Part shown: positions 27,811 to 36,251 of the stretch, piece by piece
Layout: each line of letters begins with the position of its first letter
How positions within the stretch are numbered: position 1 is the stretch's first letter
Assembly (NCBI RefSeq): GCF_001888805.2
Contig: NZ_CP019113.1
Coordinates: 496,001 to 560,000, forward strand
Direction of reading: 5' to 3'
Length of the DNA stretch: 64,000 nt
Origin: Enterobacter sp. SA187
Lineage (GTDB): Bacteria > Pseudomonadota > Gammaproteobacteria > Enterobacterales > Enterobacteriaceae
Position numbers and translations under genes: made by a program
The notes under the pieces: model-generated
Databases searched by the model: none
What the model was told of the DNA's origin: nothing
The model's input: the letters and a program-made list of their open reading frames with translations, nothing else

Positions 27811-28779
27811 ATGAATACTGTCGGCACACCGCTGCTCTGGGGCGGATTCGCAGTTGTCGTCGTGATCATGCTCGCCATCGACCTTCTGCTTCAGGGGCGT
27901 CGCGGCGCTCATACGATGTCCATGAAGCAGGCGGCCGTCTGGTCACTGGTATGGGTATCACTCTCTTTGCTGTTTAACGCCGCCTTCTGGTGGTACCTCG
28001 CCAGCACCGAAGGCCGTGCCGTGGCCGATCCGCAGGCGCTCGCCTTCCTCACCGGTTACCTGATTGAGAAAGCGCTGGCCGTGGATAACGTCTTCGTCTG
28101 GCTGATGCTGTTCAGCTACTTCGCCGTGCCGCCTGCATTGCAACGTCGTGTATTGATCTACGGCGTGCTGGGGGCGATTGTGCTGCGTACCATCATGATT
28201 TTCGCCGGTAGCTGGTTGATCTCCCAGTTCGAATGGCTGCTGTACGTCTTCGGCGCGTTCCTGCTGTTCACCGGGGTGAAAATGGCGCTGGCGAAAGAAG
28301 ACGAAGCGGGTATTGGCGATAAACCGCTGGTGCGCTGGCTGCGTGGTCATCTGCGCATGACGGACAAGATCGAAAGCGAGCACTTCTTTGTGCGTAAAAA
28401 CGGTCTGCTGTACGCCACGCCGCTGCTGCTGGTGCTGATCCTGGTTGAGTTAAGCGACGTGATCTTCGCGGTCGACAGTATTCCAGCTATTTTCGCGGTG
28501 ACCACCGATCCCTTTATCGTGCTGACCTCTAACCTGTTCGCGATCCTCGGTCTGCGCGCCATGTACTTCCTGCTGGCGGGCGTGGCGGAACGCTTCGCGC
28601 TGCTGAAGTACGGCCTGTCGGTGATCCTGGTGTTTATCGGTATCAAGATGCTGATCGTCGACTTCTACCATATCCCGATTGCCATCTCCCTTGGCGTGGT
28701 GGGCGGTATTCTGGCGATAACCCTGCTGCTTAACGCCTGGGTGAATCACCAGAACGACAAGAAAAAGCTCCAGGGCTGA
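27811..28779 (+). CDS. alx: TerC-family membrane protein Alx (manganese exporter)
   Basis: The 322-residue inner-membrane protein has about nine hydrophobic segments. TerC motifs include EKALAVDNVFVWLMLF and ELSDVIFAVDSIPAIFAVTTDPFIV, with membrane acidic residues expected to bind metal. Closely similar to E. coli Alx (321), linked to Mn2+ export and alkaline induction. Its leader is a yybP-ykoY riboswitch. The ribosome site lies in a small palindrome AGGAATTTCCT. Confidence 0.95.
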   Translation: MNTVGTPLLWGGFAVVVVIMLAIDLLLQGRRGAHTMSMKQAAVWSLVWVSLSLLFNAAFWWYLASTEGRAVADPQALAFLTGYLIEKALAVDNVFVWLMLFSYFAVPPALQRRVLIYGVLGAIVLRTIMIFAGSWLISQFEWLLYVFGAFLLFTGVKMALAKEDEAGIGDKPLVRWLRGHLRMTDKIESEHFFVRKNGLLYATPLLLVLILVELSDVIFAVDSIPAIFAVTTDPFIVLTSNLFAILGLRAMYFLLAGVAERFALLKYGLSVILVFIGIKMLIVDFYHIPIAISLGVVGGILAITLLLNAWVNHQNDKKKLQG

Positions 28780-28786
28780 CAAACAG

Positions 28787-28814
28787 AACCTTCTCCGGCA
28801 ACGGAGAAGGTTTA
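28787..28814 (+). terminator. Terminator after alx
   Basis: Stem AACCTTCTCCG/CGGAGAAGGTT with a GCAA tetraloop, followed by a short TTTAATT, lies 7 bp after the alx stop. Confidence 0.75.
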
Positions 28815-28939
28815 ATTGTTGACCATGTCACAAATATGTTATCAGACAGTTAAAAAACACGACACTTGCCACCAATCCAGCCTCTTGTTCTTTCCCGCCG
28901 CCTGCGAATGCGTATACTCCTCTTTGCAAACATTTGTTA

Positions 28940-28979
28940 CATCCCGACATGAACATCCCTTAAGAGGATGTCCGGGATG
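28940..28979 (+). promoter_or_regulatory. Hairpin in the sstT leader
   Basis: Nested stems CATCCCG/CGGGATG (28940-28946, 28973-28979) and CATCC/GGATG (28954-28958, 28966-28970) end 29 bp before the sstT ATG. There is no T-tract, so it is not a classical terminator. Function unknown. Confidence 0.5.
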
Positions 28980-29008
28980 GCACTACAACACCATCTAAGG
29001 AATTCCTC

Positions 29009-30253
29009 ATGAGTACGCAACACTTCACAGGTGTGCTGCACCGTCTGGTGCACGGCAGTCTGGTAAAACAAATCCTCATCGGCTTAGTGCTGGGCATTCT
29101 GCTCGCCTGGGTATCAAAACCAGCCGCGCTTGCTGCCGGTCTGCTGGGCACGCTGTTCGTCGGCGCGCTGAAAGCGGTGGCGCCGGTGCTGGTACTGATG
29201 CTGGTGATGGCATCCATCGCCAATCACCGCCACGGTCAGAAAACCAATATCCGTCCTATTCTGGTGCTCTATCTGGTGGGCACCTTTTCCGCTGCCTTAA
29301 CCGCCGTGGTATTCAGCTTCCTGTTCCCATCCACCCTGCAACTGGTGACCGGCGCGACGGACATCACGCCGCCCGCCGGCATTACGGAAGTGCTGCGTGG
29401 CCTGCTGATGAGCATGGTGTCTAACCCGGTACATGCGTTGCTGGAAGCCAACTATATCGGCATTCTGGTGTGGGCCATTGGTCTGGGCTTTGCGCTGCGT
29501 CACGGCAGCGACTCCACCAAAAGCCTGATTAACGATGTGTCGGACGCGGTGACCTTTATGGTGAAGCTGGTGATCCGCTTTGCGCCTATCGGTATTTTCG
29601 GTCTGGTGTCGGCGACGCTGGCGGAAACCGGTTTTGCCACCCTCTACGGCTACGCGCAGCTGCTGCTGGTGCTGATTGGCTGTATGTTCCTGGTGGCGCT
29701 GGTGATCAACCCGCTGCTGGTGTTCTGGAAAATTCGCCGCAATCCTTTTCCGCTGGTGCTGCTGTGCCTGCGTGAAAGCGGCGTGACGGCATTCTTTACC
29801 CGCAGCTCGGCGGCGAACATTCCGGTCAACATGGCGCTGGCGGAAAAACTGAATCTGGACCGCGATACCTACTCGGTTTCCATTCCGCTGGGGGCGACGG
29901 TCAATATGGCGGGCGCGGCGATCACCATTACCGTGCTGACCATGGCGGCGGTGCATACGCTGGGTATTCCGGTTGATTTGCCGACGGCGCTGCTGCTGAG
30001 CGTGGTGGCCTCGCTGTGTGCCTGTGGGGCATCGGGCGTGGCGGGTGGTTCGCTGCTGTTGATCCCGCTGGCGTGTAATATGTTCGGCATTCCGAACGAT
30101 ATTGCCATGCAGGTGGTGGCGGTGGGCTTTATCATCGGCGTGTTGCAGGATTCCTGCGAAACCGCGCTTAACTCTTCCACCGACGTGCTGTTCACCGCGG
30201 CAGCATGCCAGGCGGAAGATGAACGTCTGGCGAAAAACGCGCTGCGCAGTTAA
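29009..30253 (+). CDS. sstT: Sodium/serine-threonine symporter
   Basis: The 414-residue inner-membrane protein is of the dicarboxylate/amino acid:cation symporter family, matching E. coli SstT. Recognisable are the hairpin segment ESGVTAFFTRSSAANIPVNMALAEKLNLDRD, the ATVNMAGAAITITVL helix and the C-terminal GFIIGVLQDSCETALNSSTDVLFTAAAC. It imports serine and threonine with Na+. The ribosome site is inside a perfect palindrome AGGAATTCCT (28998-29007). A REP cluster follows. Confidence 0.96.
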   Translation: MSTQHFTGVLHRLVHGSLVKQILIGLVLGILLAWVSKPAALAAGLLGTLFVGALKAVAPVLVLMLVMASIANHRHGQKTNIRPILVLYLVGTFSAALTAVVFSFLFPSTLQLVTGATDITPPAGITEVLRGLLMSMVSNPVHALLEANYIGILVWAIGLGFALRHGSDSTKSLINDVSDAVTFMVKLVIRFAPIGIFGLVSATLAETGFATLYGYAQLLLVLIGCMFLVALVINPLLVFWKIRRNPFPLVLLCLRESGVTAFFTRSSAANIPVNMALAEKLNLDRDTYSVSIPLGATVNMAGAAITITVLTMAAVHTLGIPVDLPTALLLSVVASLCACGASGVAGGSLLLIPLACNMFGIPNDIAMQVVAVGFIIGVLQDSCETALNSSTDVLFTAAACQAEDERLAKNALRS

Positions 30254-30260
30254 GAATTAT

Positions 30261-30387
30261 TGCCCGGCGGCGCCAGCTTGCCGGGCCTGGGTTGATTTGC
30301 AGGTTCTGTAGGCCGGGCAAGACGCAGTCGCCGCCCGGCAAGGCATTTACAGTACCTGTATGCCGGGTAAGCGCAGCGCCACCCGAC
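30261..30387. repeat. REP cluster (three units) between sstT and uxaA
   Basis: Three REP units at about 30261-30287, 30307-30340 and 30358-30387 (TGCCCGGCGGCG..., GGCCGGGCAAGACGCAGTCGCCGCCCGGCA, TGCCGGGTAAGCGCAGCGCCACCCG) in a 150-bp gap between convergent genes. Confidence 0.88.
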
Positions 30388-30403
30388 AAACCCGACAACA
30401 GGT

Positions 30404-31891
30404 TTACAGCGTTACGCCGCTTTTAAAGATCGCCAGCTCGCGGAAATCATTACGTTCGTTGCAGGTCTTTTTGCCGCTGGCGATATCCGCAATCACATCC
30501 ACGAATTCGTTCAGCAGCTCCGGCATCATTTTGCCGTGGATCAGCTGACCCGCGTCAAAATCGATCCAGTGCTTTTTCTTCGCCGCCAGCTCGCTGTTAG
30601 TGGCGATTTTCACCGTCGGTACAAAACCGCCGTACGGCGTACCGCGACCGGTGGAGAACAGCACCATATGGCAACCGGCACCGGCCAGCGCGCTGGTGGC
30701 GACGGCATCGTTACCCGGCGCGGAAAGCAGGTTCAGACCGTGCTTTTGCAGACGCTCGCCGTAACGCAGCACGTCCACCACCTGGCTGGCCCCCGCTTTC
30801 TGGGTACAGCCGAGGGATTTCTCTTCCAGCGTAGTGATGCCACCGGCTTTGTTGCCCGGCGATGGGTTCTCGTAAATCGGCTGGTTGTGGGCGATAAAAT
30901 ACTGTTTGAAATCGTTCACCATGGTGACGGTTTTTTCAAAGGTGGTTTCATCGACACAATGGCTCATCAGGATCTGTTCCGCACCAAACATCTCCGGCAC
31001 TTCGGTCAGCACGGTGGTGCCGCCGTTACCGATGACGTAGTCGGAGAAACGACCGAGCATGGGGTTAGCGGTGATGCCGGACAGGCCATCGGATCCGCCG
31101 CACTCCAGCCCAAACTTCAGCTCGCTCAGTTTGCCCGGCTCGCGTTGGTCGTGACGCATCGCTTCATATAACTGATGCAGATGTTCAAGGCCCGCTTCCA
31201 CTTCGTCGTCCTGATGCTGACAGACCATAAAGTGGACGCGCTCCGGATCAAAGTCGCCCAGGGTTTCGCGGAAGGCGTCGACCTGGTTGTTTTCACAGCC
31301 GAGGCCAATCACCAGCACCGCGCCCGCATTCGGGTGGCGCACCATGTTTTGCAGCATGGTGCGGGTGTTGATGTGGTCATCCCCCAGCTGCGAGCAGCCG
31401 TAGGTGTGACTGAACAGGAACACGCCGTCGGTGCCTTCGGCATCGTTGGTTTCTTTCAGAAAGCGCGTCTGGATCTGACGGGCGATACCGTTCACGCAGC
31501 CGACGGTCGGCAGGATCCACAGTTCATTGCGGATGCCGACTTCGCCGTTGGCCCGGCGGTAGATCTCAACGTCGCGATCCGCACCCTGCGCGGCTTCAGC
31601 CTGAGGTTCAGGTTGATAGCTATACTCGTCCAGATCGCTCAGGTTGGTGCGGGCATTATGAGAGTGAATATATTCACCCTCAGCAATGTCTGCCGTGGCG
31701 TGACCAATAGGCAAACCGTATTTCACCACGTTTTCGCCCTGATGGATGGTGCGCAGGGCGAACTTATGCCCGCGTCCTACTGCCTGACGCAGCCGCACCG
31801 TCTGGTTATCTACGGTAACTTCTGCGCCTTCCGCCAGGTCAGCCAGTGCGACTGCGACGTTGTCCAGCGAATGGATCTTGATGTATTGCAT
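30404..31891 (-). CDS. uxaA: Altronate dehydratase
   Basis: The 495-residue enzyme dehydrates D-altronate to 2-keto-3-deoxygluconate in galacturonate breakdown. The N-terminal SAF domain (about 1-90) precedes the catalytic part with GCVNGIA, THTYGCSQLG, GLECGGSDGLSG and PGNKAGGITTLEEKSLG, matching the UxaA/GarD family with its Fe2+-dependent cysteines. It follows uxaC by 17 bp in the uxaCA operon under ExuR and CRP control. Confidence 0.97.
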   Translation of the reverse strand: MQYIKIHSLDNVAVALADLAEGAEVTVDNQTVRLRQAVGRGHKFALRTIHQGENVVKYGLPIGHATADIAEGEYIHSHNARTNLSDLDEYSYQPEPQAEAAQGADRDVEIYRRANGEVGIRNELWILPTVGCVNGIARQIQTRFLKETNDAEGTDGVFLFSHTYGCSQLGDDHINTRTMLQNMVRHPNAGAVLVIGLGCENNQVDAFRETLGDFDPERVHFMVCQHQDDEVEAGLEHLHQLYEAMRHDQREPGKLSELKFGLECGGSDGLSGITANPMLGRFSDYVIGNGGTTVLTEVPEMFGAEQILMSHCVDETTFEKTVTMVNDFKQYFIAHNQPIYENPSPGNKAGGITTLEEKSLGCTQKAGASQVVDVLRYGERLQKHGLNLLSAPGNDAVATSALAGAGCHMVLFSTGRGTPYGGFVPTVKIATNSELAAKKKHWIDFDAGQLIHGKMMPELLNEFVDVIADIASGKKTCNERNDFRELAIFKSGVTL

Positions 31892-31908
31892 ATCAACCTC
31901 AAACGGCC

Positions 31909-33321
31909 TTAGTTCAGTTCAATCGCGAAGTAGTCACGCGCATTGTTAAAGCAGATATTTCTCACCATCTCGCCCAGCAACTGAATGTCGGCAGGGGCTT
32001 CGCCCGCTTCGACCCAGCGGCCAATCATCTGGCACAGAATGCGACGGAAATATTCATGACGGGTATAGGACAGGAAGCTGCGGCTGTCGGTCAGCATACC
32101 GACAAAGCGGCTTAACAGGCCCAACTGCGCCAGCTGTGTCATCTGACGTTCCATGCCGTCTTTCTGATCGTTAAACCACCAGCCGGAGCCGAACTGCATT
32201 TTGCCCGGCATGCCTTCCCCCTGGAAGTTACCGATCATGGTGCCCAGCACTTCGTTATCGCGCGGGTTCAGACAGTAAAGGATGGTTTTCGGCAACAGGT
32301 TTTCTTCGTTCTGTTTGCTGAGCAGCTTCGACAGCTCTTCCGCCATCGGACGGTCGTTGATGGAGTCAAAGCCCACATCCGGCCCCAGCAGTTTGAACTG
32401 GCGCAGGTTGTTATTACGCAGCGCGCCAATATGGTACTGCTGCACCCATTCACGGCGTGCATATTCCGCGCCGAGGAACACCAGCACGGCGGTTTTGAAC
32501 TGCGCCACTTCATGCTCGCTCAGGGTTTCGCCTGCCAGACGACGCGCAAGGATGCTGTCCAGCTCGGCCTCGTTCGCTTCCGCAAACAGCACCACGTCCA
32601 GGGCGTGGTCGGAGACTTTACAACCGTGCGCCGCAAAGTGATCCAGACGTTTGGTCAGGGCAGTTTGCAGATCGCTGAAACGGCGGATCTCGGTGTCGGA
32701 GACTTCACCCAGTTTCGCCATGTAATCGTTAAAGGTCGCCTGTTCAATATTGAAGGCTTTATCCGGACGCCAGCTCGGCAGCACTTTAATGCTGAAGGAA
32801 GTGTCTTTCGCGACGGTGGCGTGATGCTCCAGCGAGTCAATCGGATCGTCGGTGGTGCCGACCATTTTCACATTCATCTGCTGCATGATACCGCGGGCAG
32901 AGAAGGACTCCTGCGCCAGCAGTTCGTTACCCTGATGCCAGATCTCGTCAGCGGTGGACGGCGACAGCAGTTTGCCGCTGATACCGAACGGGCGACGCAG
33001 TTCAAGGTGAGTCCAATGGTACAGCGGGTTGCCGATGGTATGCGGAACCGTGGCCGCCCAGGCATCAAACTTTTCGCGGTCAGAGGCATCGCCGGTACAC
33101 AGGCGCTCCGGCACGCCGTTGGTACGCATGGCGCGCCATTTGTAGTGGTCGCCTTTCAGCCAGATGTCATACAGGTTTTTAAAGCGGTAGTTTTCTGCGA
33201 TCTGCTGCGGCGGTAAATGGCAGTGGTAATCGAAAATCGGCTCATCTTTTGCGTAATCGTGATACAGACGGCGGGCAAATTCGGTATCTAACAGGAAATC
33301 TTCGGTCATAAACGGAGTCAT
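31909..33321 (-). CDS. uxaC: Glucuronate/galacturonate isomerase
   Basis: The 470-residue amidohydrolase-fold isomerase converts D-galacturonate to tagaturonate and D-glucuronate to fructuronate. The N-terminal metal motif FDYHCHLPPQQIAENYRFKN, GTTDDPIDSLEHH and C-terminal MLTDSRSFLSYTRHEYFRR match E. coli UxaC. First gene of uxaCA. The divergent region to exuT holds CRP and ExuR-type sites. Confidence 0.97.
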   Translation of the reverse strand: MTPFMTEDFLLDTEFARRLYHDYAKDEPIFDYHCHLPPQQIAENYRFKNLYDIWLKGDHYKWRAMRTNGVPERLCTGDASDREKFDAWAATVPHTIGNPLYHWTHLELRRPFGISGKLLSPSTADEIWHQGNELLAQESFSARGIMQQMNVKMVGTTDDPIDSLEHHATVAKDTSFSIKVLPSWRPDKAFNIEQATFNDYMAKLGEVSDTEIRRFSDLQTALTKRLDHFAAHGCKVSDHALDVVLFAEANEAELDSILARRLAGETLSEHEVAQFKTAVLVFLGAEYARREWVQQYHIGALRNNNLRQFKLLGPDVGFDSINDRPMAEELSKLLSKQNEENLLPKTILYCLNPRDNEVLGTMIGNFQGEGMPGKMQFGSGWWFNDQKDGMERQMTQLAQLGLLSRFVGMLTDSRSFLSYTRHEYFRRILCQMIGRWVEAGEAPADIQLLGEMVRNICFNNARDYFAIELN

Positions 33322-33407
33322 TATCGTCTTCCTCTAAAAAGAGCGTAGATGTATGCCTTAATGCTGACAAAGTTATCACACCAATTTCTACAGACCGAAG
33401 ATATTTT

Positions 33408-33457
33408 CGTGAGTTAGATCAATAAATCCTGACAAATAAACTACCCCGATTGGGGTA
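33408..33457. promoter_or_regulatory. CRP-like site and inverted repeat upstream of uxaC
   Basis: CGTGA-N6-TCAAT (33408-33423) is a partial CRP site about 90-100 bp from the uxaC start. TACCCC-GATT-GGGGTA (33442-33457) is a 6-bp-arm inverted repeat beside it; its binder is unknown. Confidence 0.45.
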
Positions 33458-33529
33458 AACACCCCCGCAGGCCGCGCCAGCTCTGGCTTCGCTGACCGAA
33501 AATAAAGACCACACAAAGAAACGCACTTT

Positions 33530-33545
33530 TGTGATGTCACTCACC
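33530..33545. promoter_or_regulatory. CRP site in the uxaC-exuT region
   Basis: TGTGA-TGTCAC-TCACC matches the CRP consensus TGTGA-N6-TCACA at nine of ten defined positions. Hexuronate genes are CRP-activated in E. coli. Confidence 0.75.
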
Positions 33546-33550
33546 TTTTA

Positions 33551-33567
33551 AAGTTGTATGACAAGTT
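33551..33567. promoter_or_regulatory. ExuR operator candidate
   Basis: AAGTTGTATGACAAGTT contains TTGT-ATG-ACAA, the TNGT-N3-ACNA pattern of FadR-subfamily GntR regulators to which ExuR belongs. It lies next to the CRP site upstream of exuT. Confidence 0.65.
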
Positions 33568-33604
33568 ATCTTTCTGCCGTCGCAAAACATAGACCGACGG
33601 AATG

Positions 33605-33786
33605 TATTACAGGTGAGTTACTCACCCGGATTAACGGTACGGATACCGAATTTCGCACGAATGACAATGGCAAGGTTTGGACCGTACCGGGAATCAGTCC
33701 CGATTTCGCTCCCCCCGTTACATAACATCCCCCGACCTGGTCGGGAGGTGAACCGCCAGAGGCGGAAATAACATAACGATGAGGTT
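33605..33786 (+). promoter_or_regulatory. Structured exuT leader with short in-frame upstream ORF
   Basis: This part of the 468-bp uxaC-exuT gap holds four hairpins: GGTGAG/CTCACC (33612-33626), CGGGA/TCCCG (33688-33702), CCCGAC/GTCGGG (33731-33745) and CCGCC/GGCGG (33753-33765). An ATG at 33661 opens a 36-codon ORF in the same frame as exuT, closed by TAA at 33769, 18 nt before the exuT ATG. The ORF has no obvious family; its codon use does not settle whether it is translated. Confidence 0.45.
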
Positions 33787-33789
33787 TAC

Positions 33790-35094
33790 ATGCGTAAAAT
33801 TAAAGGGTTACGTTGGTACATGATAGCGCTGGTGACGCTCGGTACCGTGCTGGGTTACTTGACGCGTAATACCATCGCTGCGGCGGCACCAACGCTGATG
33901 GAAGAACTGCATATTTCCACGCAACAATATTCCTACATTATTGCGGCCTACTCCGCGGCTTACACCATCATGCAGCCGGTGGCGGGTTATGTGCTGGATA
34001 TTCTCGGCACCAAAGTTGGCTACGCGGTCTTCGCCGTGACCTGGGCCATCTTCTGCGGCGCAACAGCGCTGGCGGGAAGCTGGGGTGGACTGGCGCTGGC
34101 GCGTGGTGCGGTAGGTGCTGCTGAAGCCGCGATGATCCCGGCGGGTCTGAAAGCCGCCTCCGAGTGGTTCCCGGCCAAAGAGCGTTCTATCGCCGTCGGC
34201 TACTTCAACGTCGGTTCCTCTATTGGCGCGATGATTGCCCCGCCGCTGGTGGTCTGGGCCATCGTGATGCACAGCTGGCAGCTGGCGTTCATTATCTCCG
34301 GCGTACTGAGCTTCGCCTGGGCTATGGCATGGCTGATTTTCTACAAACATCCGCGCGATCAGAAAAAACTGACCGAAGAAGAACGTAGCTACATCATTGG
34401 CGGTCAGGAAGCGCAGCACCAGACCAACAACGGCAAAAAAATGTCCGTATGGCAGATTCTGGGCACCCGTCAGTTCTGGGGCATCGCCCTGCCGCGTTTC
34501 CTCGCAGAACCGGCCTGGGGTACCTTTAACGCCTGGATCCCGCTGTTCATGTTCAAAGTCTACGGCTTTAACCTGAAAGAAATCGCGATGTTTGCCTGGA
34601 TGCCGATGCTGTTTGCTGACCTGGGTTGTATCGTCGGGGGTTACCTGCCGCCGCTGTTCCAGCGCTGGTTTGGCGTGAACCTGATCGTGTCCCGTAAAAT
34701 GGTGGTGACCATGGGTGCGGTACTGATGATTGGCCCTGGCATGATCGGCCTGTTCACCAGCCCGTATGTGGCAATCGGCCTGCTGTGCATCGGTGGTTTT
34801 GCTCACCAGTCCCTGTCCGGCGCGCTGATCACCCTCTCTTCTGACGTGTTCGGTCGTAACGAAGTGGCAACCGCAAACGGTCTGACCGGCATGGCGGCCT
34901 GGACGGCAAGCACCATGTTTGCGCTGGTAGTAGGTGCGCTGGCGGATACCATCGGCTTCAGCCCACTGTTCGCGGTACTGGCAGTGTTCGACATCATGGG
35001 CGCTGTGGTGATCTGGACGGTGCTGAAAAGTAAATCGGCCGCGGAGCTGGAAGCGGAAAAAGCCGCCTATGGCGGACCTGCGACACAAAGTTAA
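33790..35094 (+). CDS. exuT: Hexuronate (galacturonate/glucuronate) transporter
   Basis: The 434-residue major facilitator protein has about 12 membrane segments, very close to E. coli ExuT (MRKIKGLRWYMIALVTLGTVLGYLTRNT; GAAEAAMIPAGLKAASEWFPAKERSIAVGYFNVGSSIGAMIAPPL; PRFLAEPAWGTFNAWIPLFMFKVYGF). It imports hexuronates by proton symport for UxaC. RBS GATGAGG. Long structured leader upstream, strong terminator downstream. Confidence 0.96.
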   Translation: MRKIKGLRWYMIALVTLGTVLGYLTRNTIAAAAPTLMEELHISTQQYSYIIAAYSAAYTIMQPVAGYVLDILGTKVGYAVFAVTWAIFCGATALAGSWGGLALARGAVGAAEAAMIPAGLKAASEWFPAKERSIAVGYFNVGSSIGAMIAPPLVVWAIVMHSWQLAFIISGVLSFAWAMAWLIFYKHPRDQKKLTEEERSYIIGGQEAQHQTNNGKKMSVWQILGTRQFWGIALPRFLAEPAWGTFNAWIPLFMFKVYGFNLKEIAMFAWMPMLFADLGCIVGGYLPPLFQRWFGVNLIVSRKMVVTMGAVLMIGPGMIGLFTSPYVAIGLLCIGGFAHQSLSGALITLSSDVFGRNEVATANGLTGMAAWTASTMFALVVGALADTIGFSPLFAVLAVFDIMGAVVIWTVLKSKSAAELEAEKAAYGGPATQS

Positions 35095-35121
35095 AACGCG
35101 CTGTTAAACCATTTGCATACG

Positions 35122-35150
35122 AGCCGCCCCGTTGTCCGGGGCGGCTTTTT
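35122..35150 (+). terminator. Terminator after exuT
   Basis: Stem AGCCGCCCC/GGGGCGGCT followed by TTTTT separates exuT from exuR. Confidence 0.9.
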
Positions 35151-35225
35151 ACTTTTCTGCGGTGGTGAGAATGGCGTAAAAGTGGTATAACAAATCTAAT
35201 CTGTCTTATCCTGCCTGGAGTGTAT

Positions 35226-36002
35226 ATGGAAATCACTGACACGCGTCGTTTGTATCAGCAGCTCGCTGCTGAGCTGAAAAGCCGTATTGAAAACGGCGTG
35301 TATCTCGTTGGTGATAAACTGCCTGCCGAGCGCTTCATTGCGGATGAAAAAAACGTCAGCCGTACCGTGGTGCGTGAGGCCATCATCATGCTGGAAGTGG
35401 AAGGCTACGTTGAAGTGCGTAAAGGCTCCGGGATCCACGTGATGTCGAACCAGCCTAAATACCAGCAGGTGCCGGACGAAACGCTTGAGTTCGCCAACTA
35501 CGGCCCGTTTGAACTGCTACAGGCCCGCCAGCTGATTGAAAGCAATATTGCCGAATTCGCCGCCACCCAGGTGACGAAACAGGACATCATGAAGCTGATG
35601 GAAATCCAGGATCGGGCGCGCCAGGAGAAATGCTTCCGCGATTCCGAATGGGATTTGCAGTTCCACGTGCAGGTAGCCCTTGCCACGCAGAATACGGCGC
35701 TGGCGGCAATTGTCGAAAAGATGTGGACGCAGCGTATTCATAACCCGTACTGGAAAAAGCTGCACGATCATATCGATTTACGCACCGTGGATAACTGGTG
35801 CGACGATCATGACCAGATCCTTAAAGCCCTGATCCGTAAAGACCCGCATGCCGCCAAGCTGGCGATGTGGCAGCATCTGGAAAACACTAAACAGATGCTG
35901 TTTAACGAAACCAGCGATGATTTCGAATTCAACGCTGACCGCTATCTTTTTGCAGATAATCCTGTGGTTCACCTTGATGCTGCCGCGAACGCGGTAAAAT
36001 AA
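35226..36002 (+). CDS. exuR: Hexuronate regulon repressor ExuR
   Basis: The 258-residue GntR-family (FadR subgroup) protein equals the E. coli length. The N-terminal winged helix (KLPAERFIADEKNVSRTVVREAIIMLEVEGYVEVRKGSG) is followed by the all-helical FCD effector domain with metal-type histidines (QFHVQVAL, DDHDQILKAL, LAMWQHLENT). It represses uxaCA and exuT until a hexuronate pathway compound binds. GGAG six bases before ATG 35226 sets the start; a GTG two codons upstream is too close to the ribosome site. Confidence 0.96.
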   Translation: MEITDTRRLYQQLAAELKSRIENGVYLVGDKLPAERFIADEKNVSRTVVREAIIMLEVEGYVEVRKGSGIHVMSNQPKYQQVPDETLEFANYGPFELLQARQLIESNIAEFAATQVTKQDIMKLMEIQDRARQEKCFRDSEWDLQFHVQVALATQNTALAAIVEKMWTQRIHNPYWKKLHDHIDLRTVDNWCDDHDQILKALIRKDPHAAKLAMWQHLENTKQMLFNETSDDFEFNADRYLFADNPVVHLDAAANAVK

Positions 36003-36051
36003 ATTTTTATCCTCCACAGCAGGCGCTCCTGCGCTTGCTGCGCTCCCCGCA

Positions 36052-36066
36052 GTAACAAAAGGTATA
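36052..36066. promoter_or_regulatory. Weak CpxR-box candidate upstream of yqjA
   Basis: GTAAC-N5-GTATA differs by one base in each half from the CpxR pattern GTAAA-N5-GTAAA. yqjA-mzrA is CpxR-activated in E. coli. It lies about 190 bp from yqjA, so the call is tentative. The remaining 249-bp exuR-yqjA gap holds a GC-rich repeat near 36015-36050 and nothing else clear. Confidence 0.3.
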
Positions 36067-36251
36067 GAGTGTCAGCCTTTGTAAATACTCTGGTCTCCCC
36101 CCTACGCCACAAGCAAAATCAATTCTTACATTTCATAAATTTTGAGACGCAGAACTCCGGCATTTGTTACAATTAGATGCAATTTGCCCGCACGTATAGG
36201 TGCACAGGATCCGATCTGGCGTGACGTTAACCGATGTACCAGGAATAACGA

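Noticed and set aside
33808..35088. 426-codon minus-strand ORF opposite exuT
   Set aside because: Antisense shadow of a highly conserved transporter; no family features or ribosome site.
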